Below are positions 28,352 to 39,001 of a stretch of 64,000 nt of DNA, in pieces (the stretch's first letter is position 1; each line of letters starts with the position of its first letter). The stretch covers positions 1 through 64,000 of the forward strand of contig CAZEVY010000007.1 in NCBI GenBank assembly GCA_964515555.1. The letters are read 5' to 3'. A program made the translations under genes and the position numbers. The notes beneath the pieces were generated by a model. The model made no database searches. It was not told the DNA's origin and saw nothing but the letters and a program-made list of their open reading frames with translations. This DNA comes from CAZEVY01 sp964515555 (GTDB lineage Bacteria; Acidobacteriota; Terriglobia; Bryobacterales; Bryobacteraceae).

Positions 28352-30919
28352 ATGCCGCGCGCCCCCGGCTTTTTTGCCACCGCATCGAAGATCGCCTGGC
28401 GCGAAGCGCTGGCCTCGCGCGGGAAGTTCTTCTTCGTGGTGCTGGCGGTGGCGGCCGGGGTGGGAGCGCTGACGGGCGTGCGGGGCTTCGCGCGGTCGTT
28501 CCGGACGATGCTGCTCGAGGACGCGCGCACGCTCATGGCGGCCGACTTCTCGGCACGCATGTTCGAGCTCCCCGACCAGAGCCAGACCGGCCGTCTGGCC
28601 GCGCTCGCCGAACGCGGCGTCCGCAATACCCGCATCACCGAAACGCTCTCGATGATGTTCTCGCCCGCGGCCGCGGCGCCGGCGCTCGTATTCGTCAAGG
28701 CGGTGGACCCGGCGGCCTATCCCTACTATGGCGAGGTCAAACTCGATCCGCCGCGATCGCTGCGCGAGACGCTCGACGATTCCAGCGTCGCGGTTTCCGA
28801 AGATCTCCTCCTGCGGCTCGGCCTCCGCACCGGCGACACCGTGAAGCTCGGCTCGGCCGAGGTGCGCATCGCCGCCGTGGTGAAGCTGGAGCCGGACCGC
28901 ATGACGGGATCGCTCAACGTCGGGCCGCGCGTGATGATCTCCCGCGCGGCGCTGGAGCGCACCGAAATCATCCGCCCGGGCAGCCGCGCCTCGCAGCGGT
29001 TCCTGTTCGCCATGGCGCCGGGCGGGAGCGCCGCCGAGCTCCGCCGCGAGATCGCCGGCATCTTTCCGCGCGCGCTGATCTCCGACTACCGCGAGACGCA
29101 TCCGCAGATCACCCGCGGCCTCGACCGCTCGGAGCGCTTTCTGAGTCTGGTCAGCCTGATCGCGCTGGTGGTGGCCGCCATCGGCGTGGCCATGGCCTTG
29201 CGCGCGCATCTCGAGCAGCGCATGGAGAGCATCGCCATGATGAAGTGTCTGGGCGCGCGCTCCGGGCAGATCCTGCGCATTTACCTGCTCCAGACGCTCG
29301 GGATCGGCGCGGCGGGAGGCGCGCTCGGGGTGGCCGTCGGCGCGGTAGTGCAGGCGGTGTTTCCGAAGCTGATCGCGCGGGTGTTCCCGGTGCCGCCGCG
29401 GTCGTTCTGGAGCTGGGAGGCGGCCGCCGAAGGGCTGGGCGTCGGCGTGCTGGTGGCGATGCTGTTCACCCTGCCGCCGCTGCTGGCGGTGCGGCGGGTT
29501 CGTCCGGCGGCGATCTTCCGCCGCGACGTGGCCTCCGGATCGGCGGGATGGGGTTTCCGCCTGCGGCAGTGGGCGGCGTCGGCGGCGGTGGCCGTGATCC
29601 TGGTGGCGGGCGTGGCGCTGGTGGCGTTCTATCTGGCCGATGGATTCGATCCCGGCCGGTCTCGCGACCAGGCGGTGCGCACCAGCGCGTTCTTCGCGGG
29701 CGGACTGGCGGCGGGACTGGCGATTCTCGGCGCGGCGTCGTGGGTGCTGCTGCGCGCGCTGCGGCTGCTGGTGGGACGGCGGTTCCGCGCGCTGCCCTCG
29801 GTAGTACGCCACGGTCTCGCCAACGTCTATCGGCCCGGCAACCAGGCGCCGGCGACGCTGGTCGCGCTCGGCGCGGGCGTGATGTTCACGTTGACGGTCT
29901 ACCTGCTCCAGCACGGGCTGATCGCGCAGATGGCGGCCACCGCGCCTCGCGGGATGCCCAACGTGTTCCTCATCAACGTGACGGCGTCCGAGTACGGCGG
30001 ACTGATGGAGATGATGGACCGCGATCCCGCCCGCAGCGCGCCGCCGGAGCTTATCCCGATGGTGAATGCGCGCATTCTGTCGATCGACGGCAAGCCGTTC
30101 GAGCCGAACCGCCGCCGCGGGAGCAATCAACAGGTGACCTGGCGGGCCGACAAGCCTGAGTCGGCGCAGGTAGTGGCGGGCGCGTGGTGGAGCGGGCGGC
30201 CGCCGGCGCCGCAGGTGTGCGTCGAGGAGGACGAGGCGCGCGACTACGGAGTGAAGCCCGGAGCCGCGATGGAGTTCGGCTTTGGCGGACGGAGGCTCGC
30301 GGCGCGAGTGGCCTGCGTGTGGCGCCGTCACGAGTTCCGCTTCGGCGGCAACATGGATTTCGTTTTCAGTCCGGGCGCGCTCGACGGTCTGCCCGCCACG
30401 TTCATGGGCGGCGCGCACCTGAAGCGCCCGGGCGTCGCCGCGTTTCAAAAGGCGGTCTTCGACCGCTTCCCGACCGTGACCGTGATCGACGTGGCCGAGA
30501 TCATGGACATCGCGCAGGGCGTGGTCGACCAGGTGGCGCTGGTAGTGCGCTTCGTGGCGCTGTTCGCGATTCTGGCGGGGGCGATCATACTGGGCGCCAG
30601 CGTCGCCGGGACACGCATGCGCCGTGTCCGCGAGGTGGCGATTCTCAAGACGGTGGGCGCGACGCGGCGCCGCGTGGCCGCGATTTTCTCGATGGAGTTC
30701 CTGGTGATCGGCACGGCGGCGGGGCTGATCGGCGCGGGGCTGGCCTCGGGCTTCGCCGATGTGCTCCTGCCGAGGTTGATGAACGTGCCGTCGCGATTCG
30801 AGCCGCTGCCGGCGGCGGTGACGGTGGTGCTGGCGGCGGTGCTGGCCAACGTCGCCGGGTGGCTGGCGAGCTGGCGCATTCTCGGATTACGTCCGCTGGA
30901 AGTCCTTCGCGGGGAGTGA
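28352..30919 (+). CDS. FtsX-family ABC transporter permease (YbbP-like)
   Basis: 855 residues. Two MacB-like extracytoplasmic regions alternate with helix groups. FtsX domains are visible at about 260-395 (SLIALVVAAIGVAMALRAHL, MMKCLGARSGQILRIYLLQ) and 725-850 (AILKTVGATRRRVAAIFSMEF). Long proteins of this design are lipoprotein or lysophospholipid-type exporters. No ATPase gene adjoins it; the natA-like one at 2907 is too far to assign. ATG 12 bases after the previous stop. Confidence 0.9.
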   Translation: MPRAPGFFATASKIAWREALASRGKFFFVVLAVAAGVGALTGVRGFARSFRTMLLEDARTLMAADFSARMFELPDQSQTGRLAALAERGVRNTRITETLSMMFSPAAAAPALVFVKAVDPAAYPYYGEVKLDPPRSLRETLDDSSVAVSEDLLLRLGLRTGDTVKLGSAEVRIAAVVKLEPDRMTGSLNVGPRVMISRAALERTEIIRPGSRASQRFLFAMAPGGSAAELRREIAGIFPRALISDYRETHPQITRGLDRSERFLSLVSLIALVVAAIGVAMALRAHLEQRMESIAMMKCLGARSGQILRIYLLQTLGIGAAGGALGVAVGAVVQAVFPKLIARVFPVPPRSFWSWEAAAEGLGVGVLVAMLFTLPPLLAVRRVRPAAIFRRDVASGSAGWGFRLRQWAASAAVAVILVAGVALVAFYLADGFDPGRSRDQAVRTSAFFAGGLAAGLAILGAASWVLLRALRLLVGRRFRALPSVVRHGLANVYRPGNQAPATLVALGAGVMFTLTVYLLQHGLIAQMAATAPRGMPNVFLINVTASEYGGLMEMMDRDPARSAPPELIPMVNARILSIDGKPFEPNRRRGSNQQVTWRADKPESAQVVAGAWWSGRPPAPQVCVEEDEARDYGVKPGAAMEFGFGGRRLAARVACVWRRHEFRFGGNMDFVFSPGALDGLPATFMGGAHLKRPGVAAFQKAVFDRFPTVTVIDVAEIMDIAQGVVDQVALVVRFVALFAILAGAIILGASVAGTRMRRVREVAILKTVGATRRRVAAIFSMEFLVIGTAAGLIGAGLASGFADVLLPRLMNVPSRFEPLPAAVTVVLAAVLANVAGWLASWRILGLRPLEVLRGE

Positions 30920-30934
30920 TCGCGACAACTCGTA

Positions 30935-30950
30935 CTGAGAACTGAGAACT
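30935..30950. repeat. short tandem CTGAGAA repeat
   Basis: CTGAGAACTGAGAACT between convergent genes. It is a simple two-copy 7-base repeat of unknown role. Confidence 0.5.
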
Positions 30951-30956
30951 TACACG

Positions 30957-30980
30957 TTACCACTCCGAATACGCCGTGCC
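30957..30980 (-). repeat. 3' end repeat shared with the neighbouring pseudopilin gene
   Basis: The last 24 bases match 31342-31365 at 22 positions, with an uninterrupted 17-base core encoding YSEW-stop. The rest of the two genes is clearly divergent. Confidence 0.7.
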
Positions 30981-31367
30981 CTCCAGGCTGATCTTGTCCG
31001 ACCCGCTCTTCACGTTGAAAATGCCCGGCTCGGTCTGGTTCACACTGGTGACGGCGTCCTCCATGACGATCTGCCATGAAGTGTTGGTCCCGGTGATGGG
31101 GTCCACCGGGATTTGCCGCAGGTAGCCGTCGGTCACCAGATCCTGCAAGGACTGCGGCGCTTTCTGCTTGTCGTAGGTGTACTCGTCGAGCACCGTGCGG
31201 ATCGTAAAGAGGTTGTTGCGGAGAATGCTCTCCTTGGTTCGGACGATGGATTTGTTGTAGAGCGGCACGGCGATCGTGACCAGGATCGAGATGATGGTCA
31301 TCACGATGATGATCTCGACCAGCGTGTAGCCGGCGCGAGCTTTACCACTCCGAATACGGTGTGCCAT
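30957..31367 (-). CDS. pseudopilin (GspG-like), second copy
   Basis: 136 residues. A prepilin leader with cleavage after Gly in RAG^YTLVE precedes a hydrophobic helix IIIVMTIISILVTIAVPLY. The globular part follows the major pseudopilin plan and contains the calcium-loop-like PVDPITG. It ends in YSEW, exactly as its neighbour does. The ATG at 31367 overlaps the upstream gene by 26 bases. It probably builds a pilus-like filament with the upstream pseudopilin and the secretin. No ATPase is nearby. Confidence 0.85.
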   Translation of the reverse strand: MAHRIRSGKARAGYTLVEIIIVMTIISILVTIAVPLYNKSIVRTKESILRNNLFTIRTVLDEYTYDKQKAPQSLQDLVTDGYLRQIPVDPITGTNTSWQIVMEDAVTSVNQTEPGIFNVKSGSDKISLEGTAYSEW

Positions 31368-31803
31368 CGGCCGCCTTGTCCATACTCTTACTGTAGACGT
31401 CGAACACGTTCTGCCCGCCCCAGCTCTGCGACTTGGGGTCGTCCTGCACCGAGCGCATGCCCCATTCGTACTTGCCGGTCATGGGGTCGCGCGGAATCTT
31501 CCGCAGGAAGCGGATCTTGCGGTCCGCCGGGCCTTGCAGCTTCACGCCCTCCACCAGCAGCTCCAGCGTCTTCGGATAGCCTTCGGTGCCGAGATCGACC
31601 GTGATCAGGTTCTGGTCGCTCAAGTCCTTGTACTTGTCGATGGCGGCCTTGATCTCCCGCAGCGCCCAGCGCAGCTCGCGCTCCTTCTCGCGCCGGACCT
31701 TCGACCGCGCCAGCGGAATCGCCATGGTCGAGAGCAGCAGCATGATCGTGAACGCCACGATCAGCTCGATCAGCGTCAGGCCCCGGCGGCCGCTTCGGCG
31801 CAC
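31342..31803 (-). CDS. pseudopilin (GspG-like), first copy
   Basis: 153 residues. Leader MRRSGRRG with cleavage before LTLIE, followed by the helix LIVAFTIMLLLSTMAIPLA. The globular domain has KVRREKERELRWALREI and a DPMTG loop and ends GTPYSEW. It starts 10 bases after the secretin gene and overlaps the next pseudopilin, so all three are one transcript. The YSEW tail is shared with its partner. Confidence 0.85.
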   Translation of the reverse strand: MRRSGRRGLTLIELIVAFTIMLLLSTMAIPLARSKVRREKERELRWALREIKAAIDKYKDLSDQNLITVDLGTEGYPKTLELLVEGVKLQGPADRKIRFLRKIPRDPMTGKYEWGMRSVQDDPKSQSWGGQNVFDVYSKSMDKAADGTPYSEW

Positions 31804-31813
31804 GGCGGCCCTC

Positions 31814-34183
31814 CTACCGAATCTCCACGGGCAGCGGCGGCGGCGCCACCACGATCGGCTGCATCTTCGAGTTCGAGAGATTCATCTCGATCACCTGAAT
31901 CGACGTCGACCCGCGCCCCACCGTCTGGAATGTGAGCGTTGCCAGCGTGCCCGCGCCGCTCAGTCCCGGCGACCCCGGTAGCCGGCTGTGCGTGATGATA
32001 GCCTCGCCGGTGTCGTTGCGGATGTTGCGCGTGAAGATGGGCTGCTGGCCGTCGGCGGAAAACATCGTCCCGCGCAGCGCCTCGTTGAGGCGCAGAAACT
32101 TCGGGTCGAACTTGACCTTCAGCGGCGCGCTGAACAGATCCGTCGCCGCGTCCACCTGAATCGAGATGTTCACCGTCGCGCTCAGGCTGGTCTCCACCGC
32201 CACCGGCGCGAAGAACAGGCGCGTCGACCCCGGCTCCGGCTTCGGCTCCGCGGGCTTGGGTTCGTCGGGCTTCGCCGCCTCCGGCTTCGGCGTCTCGGCG
32301 GGCTTGGGCGCCTCGGTGGCGGGCGGCGACACCGCCGGCGTGGGCTTGGGCGGCGCCGGAAGTTCGGCCGGCGCGTCCCGCCGCGGCGCGTAGGTCAGCT
32401 TCACCGTCTGGTCGACGCCCGAGGCCACGCTGCGCAGGTTCACGTCGCTGAGCTCCTGCCCTCGCAGAATGTGCGGCACAATCGCGATCAGCAGCTCGCT
32501 CTGGTTCTTCTCCAGGTTCTCGCTCGAAAACAGCCGCCGCAGAATCGGAATCTGTCCCAGTCCCGGCACGCCGCTCTGCGTCTTGGTGTCCTGATCCTGC
32601 AACAGCCCGCCGAGCAGGCTGACCTCGCCTTCTCGCAGCCGCACGGCGTGGCTCAGCTTGCGCTGTCCGATGATGGGCTGCTTCAACCCGCCGACGTCGA
32701 TGGTGTCGCGCACGTTCGAGATGTCGATGTCCACCTGCATCGAGACTTCGTCGGTGCCGTGAATCTTCGGCGTGATGTCGACGTTCACGCCCACGTCGGC
32801 GAACTGGAACTGCGTCGAAACCAGCGGATTCAAGCCCGCGCCGCCGATGCCCGGCTGGAAGCTGCCGACCGCATACGGAAAGCGGTCGCCGATCTTCAGC
32901 GACGACTTCACGCCGTCGGCCGCGCGCAACTGCGGCGATTGCAGGACGCGCGTCCCTCGGTCGCTCATCAGCGCCTGGAGCAACCCGCTCGGCAGCGTCA
33001 GCGTGAAGTCCTGCGTGTTGATCTTCCCGACCGAATCGAGCAGGATGCCGGCGCCCGACGCCGCGTCGTCGTCCGACCCCGAGCCTCCTCTGCCGAGCGA
33101 AGCCCGCGGCGTGAACGTGATCGGCACGCGGAAGCCGGTGGTGCCGCCCGATTGAATCGTCGCCGCCAGGTCGCGCGTGCGCGAGCGGTTGGCCTCCATG
33201 ACGATCACGTCGACCACGACCTCCGACCTCGGCTTGTCGAGGTCGAGGAAAAGCTTCTCGGCCAGTGCCACCTGGTCGACCGTGCCGCGCACGATGATGG
33301 CGTTTTGCGCCGCGTAGACGAACACCTGCCGGAGATTGGTCACCGCGCGCACGGCCGTCGAGATTTCGTTGAGCTCCTGTGGCTGGGTGGTGTTGGTCAT
33401 GTAGAACACCTTCGCGACCCAGTCTTCGTAGTCGCGCCGCTTGGTGACGTTCTCGTTGGTGACGAAAATGGTGTTCGGCGAGAGCGGCTTCCAGTACGAC
33501 TTGGTGAGGATCGACAGGTGCTCGAGCGCGTCCTCGATGGTGGTGTTCGTCAAATCGACCGAGAAGTTGCGGCCCGTCGTCTGGTACTCGGTGTCCATGA
33601 TGACGTTGAGGCCGGCCAGCTTGCCGAGCGTCTCGAACAGCACGCGCACGGGCTGGTTGGTCATCCGCAGCGAGGTGATCTGGCGCGAGATCGGCTTCAG
33701 CTCCGGCACCGGCAGCAGCGACGCGGCGCGATCCTCCACCTCCTTGCGCGCCTGTTGCTGCGGTGTCATCGAGCGTTCCTCGGGCGGGGCCTCCTTGCCG
33801 CGGCGGCGCTCGCGCTCGATCATCGACCGCGTGCGGCGGATCTCCTGCACGGCGATGGTCGACCCGGGGTCGATGGCGTAAGCTTTCTGGAACTCGGCCA
33901 GCGCCTCTTCGAGCTTGCCTTCGTCGCGCAGCTTCTGGCCCGCGTCGACGCGCCGGAGGCCGGACTGGAACCGGACGCGGCGCACGGCCATCTGGTAGGC
34001 GGCGTCGCCGGGGTCCTCCGCCCAGGCTTTCTCGAAGAGTTCCAGGGCCTTTTCGAGCTCCTGTTTGAGTTCGGCGCTTCGGCCTTCGGCCAGGAGCTTG
34101 TCGCCCTTGCGCGTGCGAGCCTCGGCGAAGAAGGCCAGCAGCAGGGCCGCCAGGATCACCGCTAATCGATTGAACGCCAGCAT
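31814..34183 (-). CDS. TPR-secretin-cohesin protein
   Basis: 789 residues. An N-terminal hydrophobic stretch and TPR-like repeats (about 20-140: AELKQELEKALELFEKAW, LEEALAEFQKAYAIDPGS) precede secretin N-domains (about 165-320) and the secretin gate (about 330-560; signature QSGVPGLGQIPILRRLFSS). A Pro/Lys/Glu-rich linker follows (about 590-640), and the last 140 residues are a cohesin-type beta-sandwich (SATVNISIQVDAATDLFSAPLKV, GTLATLTFQ). It would form an outer-membrane pore and may bind a dockerin-like partner. Its two pseudopilins follow directly. Confidence 0.88.
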   Translation of the reverse strand: MLAFNRLAVILAALLLAFFAEARTRKGDKLLAEGRSAELKQELEKALELFEKAWAEDPGDAAYQMAVRRVRFQSGLRRVDAGQKLRDEGKLEEALAEFQKAYAIDPGSTIAVQEIRRTRSMIERERRRGKEAPPEERSMTPQQQARKEVEDRAASLLPVPELKPISRQITSLRMTNQPVRVLFETLGKLAGLNVIMDTEYQTTGRNFSVDLTNTTIEDALEHLSILTKSYWKPLSPNTIFVTNENVTKRRDYEDWVAKVFYMTNTTQPQELNEISTAVRAVTNLRQVFVYAAQNAIIVRGTVDQVALAEKLFLDLDKPRSEVVVDVIVMEANRSRTRDLAATIQSGGTTGFRVPITFTPRASLGRGGSGSDDDAASGAGILLDSVGKINTQDFTLTLPSGLLQALMSDRGTRVLQSPQLRAADGVKSSLKIGDRFPYAVGSFQPGIGGAGLNPLVSTQFQFADVGVNVDITPKIHGTDEVSMQVDIDISNVRDTIDVGGLKQPIIGQRKLSHAVRLREGEVSLLGGLLQDQDTKTQSGVPGLGQIPILRRLFSSENLEKNQSELLIAIVPHILRGQELSDVNLRSVASGVDQTVKLTYAPRRDAPAELPAPPKPTPAVSPPATEAPKPAETPKPEAAKPDEPKPAEPKPEPGSTRLFFAPVAVETSLSATVNISIQVDAATDLFSAPLKVKFDPKFLRLNEALRGTMFSADGQQPIFTRNIRNDTGEAIITHSRLPGSPGLSGAGTLATLTFQTVGRGSTSIQVIEMNLSNSKMQPIVVAPPPLPVEIR

Positions 34184-34317
34184 GTTATTCTGTTTCAGAG
34201 GGTGCCGCTCGGAACGATCCGGGCCGCGCCAGCCGGGCCGCGGCCGAACGGAGCGGTCCTAAATGAATACGCCACACTGGGACTGACGCCCGTCCCCGCC
34301 GCGCCGTGGAGTGAGAT

Positions 34318-34791
34318 TTGCCGGCCAAGACCAATCCCGTGAAGATCCTCTACGACAACCGCCGCGCGCGCTTCGACTACCAGCTCTTCGAGCGCTTCGA
34401 GGCCGGCATGGTGCTCACGGGCACCGAGGTCAAGGCGGCTCGCGCCGGCCGCATCCAGCTCGCCGACGCCTACGCCGGCATCGAGGGCAACGAGGCCTGG
34501 GTCCACAACGCCCACATCTCGCATTACACGCACGGCAACCGCTACAATCACGAGCCCGTGCGCCCGCGCAAGCTGCTGCTGCATCGCGAGGAGATCCGCA
34601 AGCTGGGCGTGAAGACGCGCGAGCGCGGCATGTCGCTCATCCCGACGAAGATCTATCTCAAGGACGGCTTCATCAAGTGTGAGATCGCCCTCGCCAAGGG
34701 CCGCAAGCACCACGACAAGCGCGAGGCCGTCCGCAATCGCGAGCGCGACGCCGAGGCTCGCGCCGCCGTCGCGCGGCAACGGAAACAATAA
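34318..34791 (+). CDS. smpB: SsrA-binding protein SmpB
   Basis: 157 residues. Conserved NPVKILYDNRRARFDY, the GTEVKAARAGRIQLADAYAG strand, AHISHYTHGN and the basic C-terminal tail GRKHHDKREA are all present. It brings tmRNA to stalled ribosomes. The start is TTG, supported by GGAG at 34308-34311 with a 6-base spacer; no other start gives the conserved N-terminus. The tmRNA gene itself was not seen here. Confidence 0.96.
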   Translation: MPAKTNPVKILYDNRRARFDYQLFERFEAGMVLTGTEVKAARAGRIQLADAYAGIEGNEAWVHNAHISHYTHGNRYNHEPVRPRKLLLHREEIRKLGVKTRERGMSLIPTKIYLKDGFIKCEIALAKGRKHHDKREAVRNRERDAEARAAVARQRKQ

Positions 34792-34800
34792 GCCGCCCTC

Positions 34801-35486
34801 TCAGGACTGCCCGTAGCTGGCGCCCGGACCGTGCTTGCGCAGAAAGTGCGCGTCCAGCAGCGCGCGCGACACCGGCCGCGCTTCGCCGATCCCCAGCGCC
34901 AGCGACGCCACCCGCGCGATCTCCTCCAGCATCACCGCGTGATGCGCCGCCTCGGCCGCCGACCGTCCCCAGGCGAACGGCCCGTGATTCGCCACCAGCA
35001 CTCCCGGCGCCTCCAGCGCGTCCAGCCCCGCGAACCGCCGCACGATCGCCAGGCCCGTGTTGTGCTCGTAGTCGCCGGCGACCTCCTCGTCGGAGAGCGC
35101 CTCCGTCACGGGCACCGGCCCGTGGAAGTAGTCGGCGTGCGTCGTGCCCAGGCAGGGAATCTCGCGGCGCGCCTGCGCCCAGGCGGTGGCGTGCGTCGAA
35201 TGCGTGTGCGCCACGCCGCCGATCGCCGGGAACTCGCGATAGAGCAGAAGGTGCGTCGCCAGGTCGGTCGACGGCTTCAGATTCCCCTCGACGCGCCGCC
35301 CGTCGAGATCCACCACCACCATCGACTCCGGCGTCAGCGCCTCGTACGGCACGCCGCTCGGTTTGATCGCCACCAGGCCGCTGGCGCGGTCGACGCCGCT
35401 GGCGTTGCCGAACGTGTAGAGAACCAAGCCCCGCCGCACCAGCTCCAGGTTCGCCTCGAGCGCCTCGCGCCGGAGCGCTTCGATCG

Positions 35487-35490
<4 letters not shown>
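34801..35490 (-). CDS. araD: L-ribulose-5-phosphate 4-epimerase (AraD-like)
   Basis: 229 residues, class II aldolase family. AraD motifs are visible: YTFGNASGVDR, AIKPSGVPYEALTPESMVVVDL, zinc ligands HTHS (about 95-97) and NHGPFAWG (His about 172), and GTTHADYFHGPVPVTEALSDEE. It makes xylulose 5-phosphate. Its GTG overlaps the isomerase stop. It ends 10 bases from convergent smpB. Confidence 0.9.
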
Positions 35491-36902
<1,412 letters not shown>

Positions 36903-36910
36903 AATTCGTC

Positions 36911-38593
36911 CTACCAGAACCAATAATTCAGAAATAAGAACGCCACGGTGATGATAACCGCCCAGAACGCCGGCCGGCGAAGCAGCGGCAGGTGCGCCTC
37001 CGAGGGAATCTCCGTGCAACCGTAGACCAGCCCCGCCAGTTCGGCCTCCGGCTTGGGCCTCGATGCCAGGCTCACCGCCACCGTCACCGCCACGCAGACG
37101 AGCCAGCACCACAGCGCGCGGTACATGTTCTCGGCCATCGCCTTGGCGTCGGCCGAGAGCGCGATGTACTGGAGCGCAGACGGGTCCAGCTTCACCCACA
37201 GCCACATGGCGATCGACGACACCGTCCCCGCCAGCAGACCCCAGAATCCGCCCGCCGGAGTGGCGCGCTTCCACAGCATTCCCAGGATCACCGTCCCGAA
37301 CAAAGGCGCGATAAAGAAGCTGAACAGCGCCTGCACGTAGTCCATAATGCTGAGGAATTGCATCACCAGATACGCCGTGCCGATCGAGACCAGCACACCC
37401 AGCACCGTCGACCAGCGCCCCATGCTCACGTAGTGCGCGTCGGAGGCGTCGCGTCGAAAGAGCGGCCGGTAGATGTCGTACGTCCACACCGTGGCGAACG
37501 CGCTCACGTTGCCCGCCATGCCGCTCATGAACCCCGCGATCAGCGCCGTGATCCCCAACCCCAGCAGTCCCGGCCCGCAATACCGCGCCAGCATCAGCGG
37601 CAGGACTTCGTTGTAGCTGTGGCCGCCCGTGGCGATGGCCTCGGATTCCCCGGTGAGCGGCATCGGCAGCAGCGCCAGACCCAGCAGTCCCGGCACGATC
37701 ACGATGATCGGCACCAGCATCTTGAAGCCCGCGCCGATGATCGGGGCCATCTTCGCGGCGGTGATGTCCTTCGCGGCGAGCACCCGCTGCACCACCAGGA
37801 AGTCCGTGGTCCAGTATCCGAACGCGGCCACAAACCCGAGACCGAAAACGATGCCCGTCCAATGGATGCCCATGGGATTGTCGGTGAAACTCCCCATGTT
37901 GCTCCACAGATGCGTGTAGTCGCCGCGCCCCACGTTGGCGGCGATCTTCGCCGTCAGCCCGCTCCAGCCCCCGGCCTCGATCAGCCCGAGAATCGGAATC
38001 AGCAGCGCGCCCAGCCAGATGAGAAAAAACTGAAGCACTTCATTGAAGATCGCCGAGCGCAGTCCGCCCAGCGCCACGTACGCCGCCACCGTCAGCGACG
38101 AGACCCAGATGCTCACGTTGATATCCCAGCCCAGCACGACCTTCATGACCAGCGCCATCGAGTACATGTTGATGCCGCTCATCAGCACCGTCATCAGCGC
38201 GAAGCCGATCGCCGAGAGCGCCCGGCTCGATTCGCCGAATCGCAGCTTCAGGTAATGCGGCACCGAGTGCGTCTTCGAGATGTAGTAGAACGGCATCATC
38301 ACCAGGCCGAGAAACAGCATCGCCGGCACGGCGCCGATCCAGTACCAGTGCGCGCCCAGGATCCCGTACTGATACGACGCCGCCGCCCATCCCATCAGCT
38401 CGAGCGACCCGAGATTGGCCGAGAGGAAACTGAGCCCCGCGATCCAGGCGGTCATCTCGCGGCCCGCCATGAAGAAGTCTTCGCCGGTCGTCGAACGGCC
38501 CTTCAGGTAGAATCCGATCGCGAGAACGGCCACGAAGTAAGCGGCGATGATGACCAGGTCGACGGCGGCGAGCGAGATCAGGCGCGAGGTCAT
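36911..38593 (-). CDS. sodium:solute symporter (SSS family, sugar-type)
   Basis: 560 residues, about 14 transmembrane helices. SSS motifs are visible: DLVIIAAYFVAVLAIGFY, GREMTAWIAGLSFLSANLGSLE, GALLIPILGL, and the sodium-site region TALIAGFMSGMAGNVSAFATV. It is closest in style to SGLT-like sugar transporters. It is the first gene of a symporter-isomerase-epimerase operon and would import the sugar that the operon consumes. Confidence 0.9.
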   Translation of the reverse strand: MTSRLISLAAVDLVIIAAYFVAVLAIGFYLKGRSTTGEDFFMAGREMTAWIAGLSFLSANLGSLELMGWAAASYQYGILGAHWYWIGAVPAMLFLGLVMMPFYYISKTHSVPHYLKLRFGESSRALSAIGFALMTVLMSGINMYSMALVMKVVLGWDINVSIWVSSLTVAAYVALGGLRSAIFNEVLQFFLIWLGALLIPILGLIEAGGWSGLTAKIAANVGRGDYTHLWSNMGSFTDNPMGIHWTGIVFGLGFVAAFGYWTTDFLVVQRVLAAKDITAAKMAPIIGAGFKMLVPIIVIVPGLLGLALLPMPLTGESEAIATGGHSYNEVLPLMLARYCGPGLLGLGITALIAGFMSGMAGNVSAFATVWTYDIYRPLFRRDASDAHYVSMGRWSTVLGVLVSIGTAYLVMQFLSIMDYVQALFSFFIAPLFGTVILGMLWKRATPAGGFWGLLAGTVSSIAMWLWVKLDPSALQYIALSADAKAMAENMYRALWCWLVCVAVTVAVSLASRPKPEAELAGLVYGCTEIPSEAHLPLLRRPAFWAVIITVAFLFLNYWFW

Positions 38594-38613
38594 TGAAAGC
38601 GCTACCAGGGGAG

Positions 38614-38629
38614 ATTATCACACTACAAT
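38614..38629. promoter_or_regulatory. back-to-back -10 boxes of two divergent genes
   Basis: On the minus strand GATAAT (38619-38614, preceded by TGT) faces the symporter; on the plus strand TACAAT (38624-38629) ends 7 bases before the TPR ATG at 38637. The two boxes are 4 bases apart, so both promoters could not be used at once. Confidence 0.5.
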
Positions 38630-38636
38630 AAATGGG

Positions 38637-38948
38637 ATGTCTCAACGCCAGGAAGCCCTCCGCGCCATGCTGGCGCAATCGCCCGAGAACAGTTTCTTGC
38701 GCTACGGCCTGGCGCTCGATCTCGCCAACACCGGCGACCTCGCCGGCGCCCTCGTCGAGTTCGACACCCTGGTCGCGCGCGACCCCGATTACAAAGCCGC
38801 GTACTTCCACGCCGGCCAGACCGCCGAGAAGCTGGGACGCCCCGACGACGCCCGCGGCTGGTACCGCCGCGGCATCGACGTTACCGCGCGGCTGGGCGAC
38901 GACCACGCCCGCAGCGAGCTCCAGGGCGCGCTCGACATGCTCGGGTGA
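38637..38948 (+). CDS. small TPR protein
   Basis: 103 residues, cytoplasmic. Two to three TPR units are visible (NSFLRYGLALDLANTGDLAGALVEF, YKAAYFHAGQTAEKLGRPDDARGWY). It is a common acidobacterial stand-alone TPR of unknown partner. The ATG at 38637 is supported by TACAAT just upstream; an ATG at 38632 is out of frame. Confidence 0.82.
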   Translation: MSQRQEALRAMLAQSPENSFLRYGLALDLANTGDLAGALVEFDTLVARDPDYKAAYFHAGQTAEKLGRPDDARGWYRRGIDVTARLGDDHARSELQGALDMLG

Positions 38949-38989
38949 ACGACGACGACGCGCTACGTACTACACAAGCAAGAATGTAG

Positions 38990-38995
38990 TACACT
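38990..38995 (+). promoter_or_regulatory. -10 candidate of the VapBC-like operon, leaderless
   Basis: TACACT ends exactly 6 bases before the GTG at 39002, with no ribosome-binding site. Confidence 0.5.
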
Positions 38996-39001
38996 CACGA
39001 C

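Noticed and set aside
28361..28372. GC stem with T-run after the phytase-like gene as a terminator
   Set aside because: The T-run (CGGCTTTTTTGCC) lies inside the first codons of the FtsX-type gene and encodes part of its N-terminus.
27371..30448. Long minus-strand open frame across the phytase-like and FtsX genes
   Set aside because: Low-complexity Arg/His/Gln translation, no start context; the plus-strand genes have clear domains.
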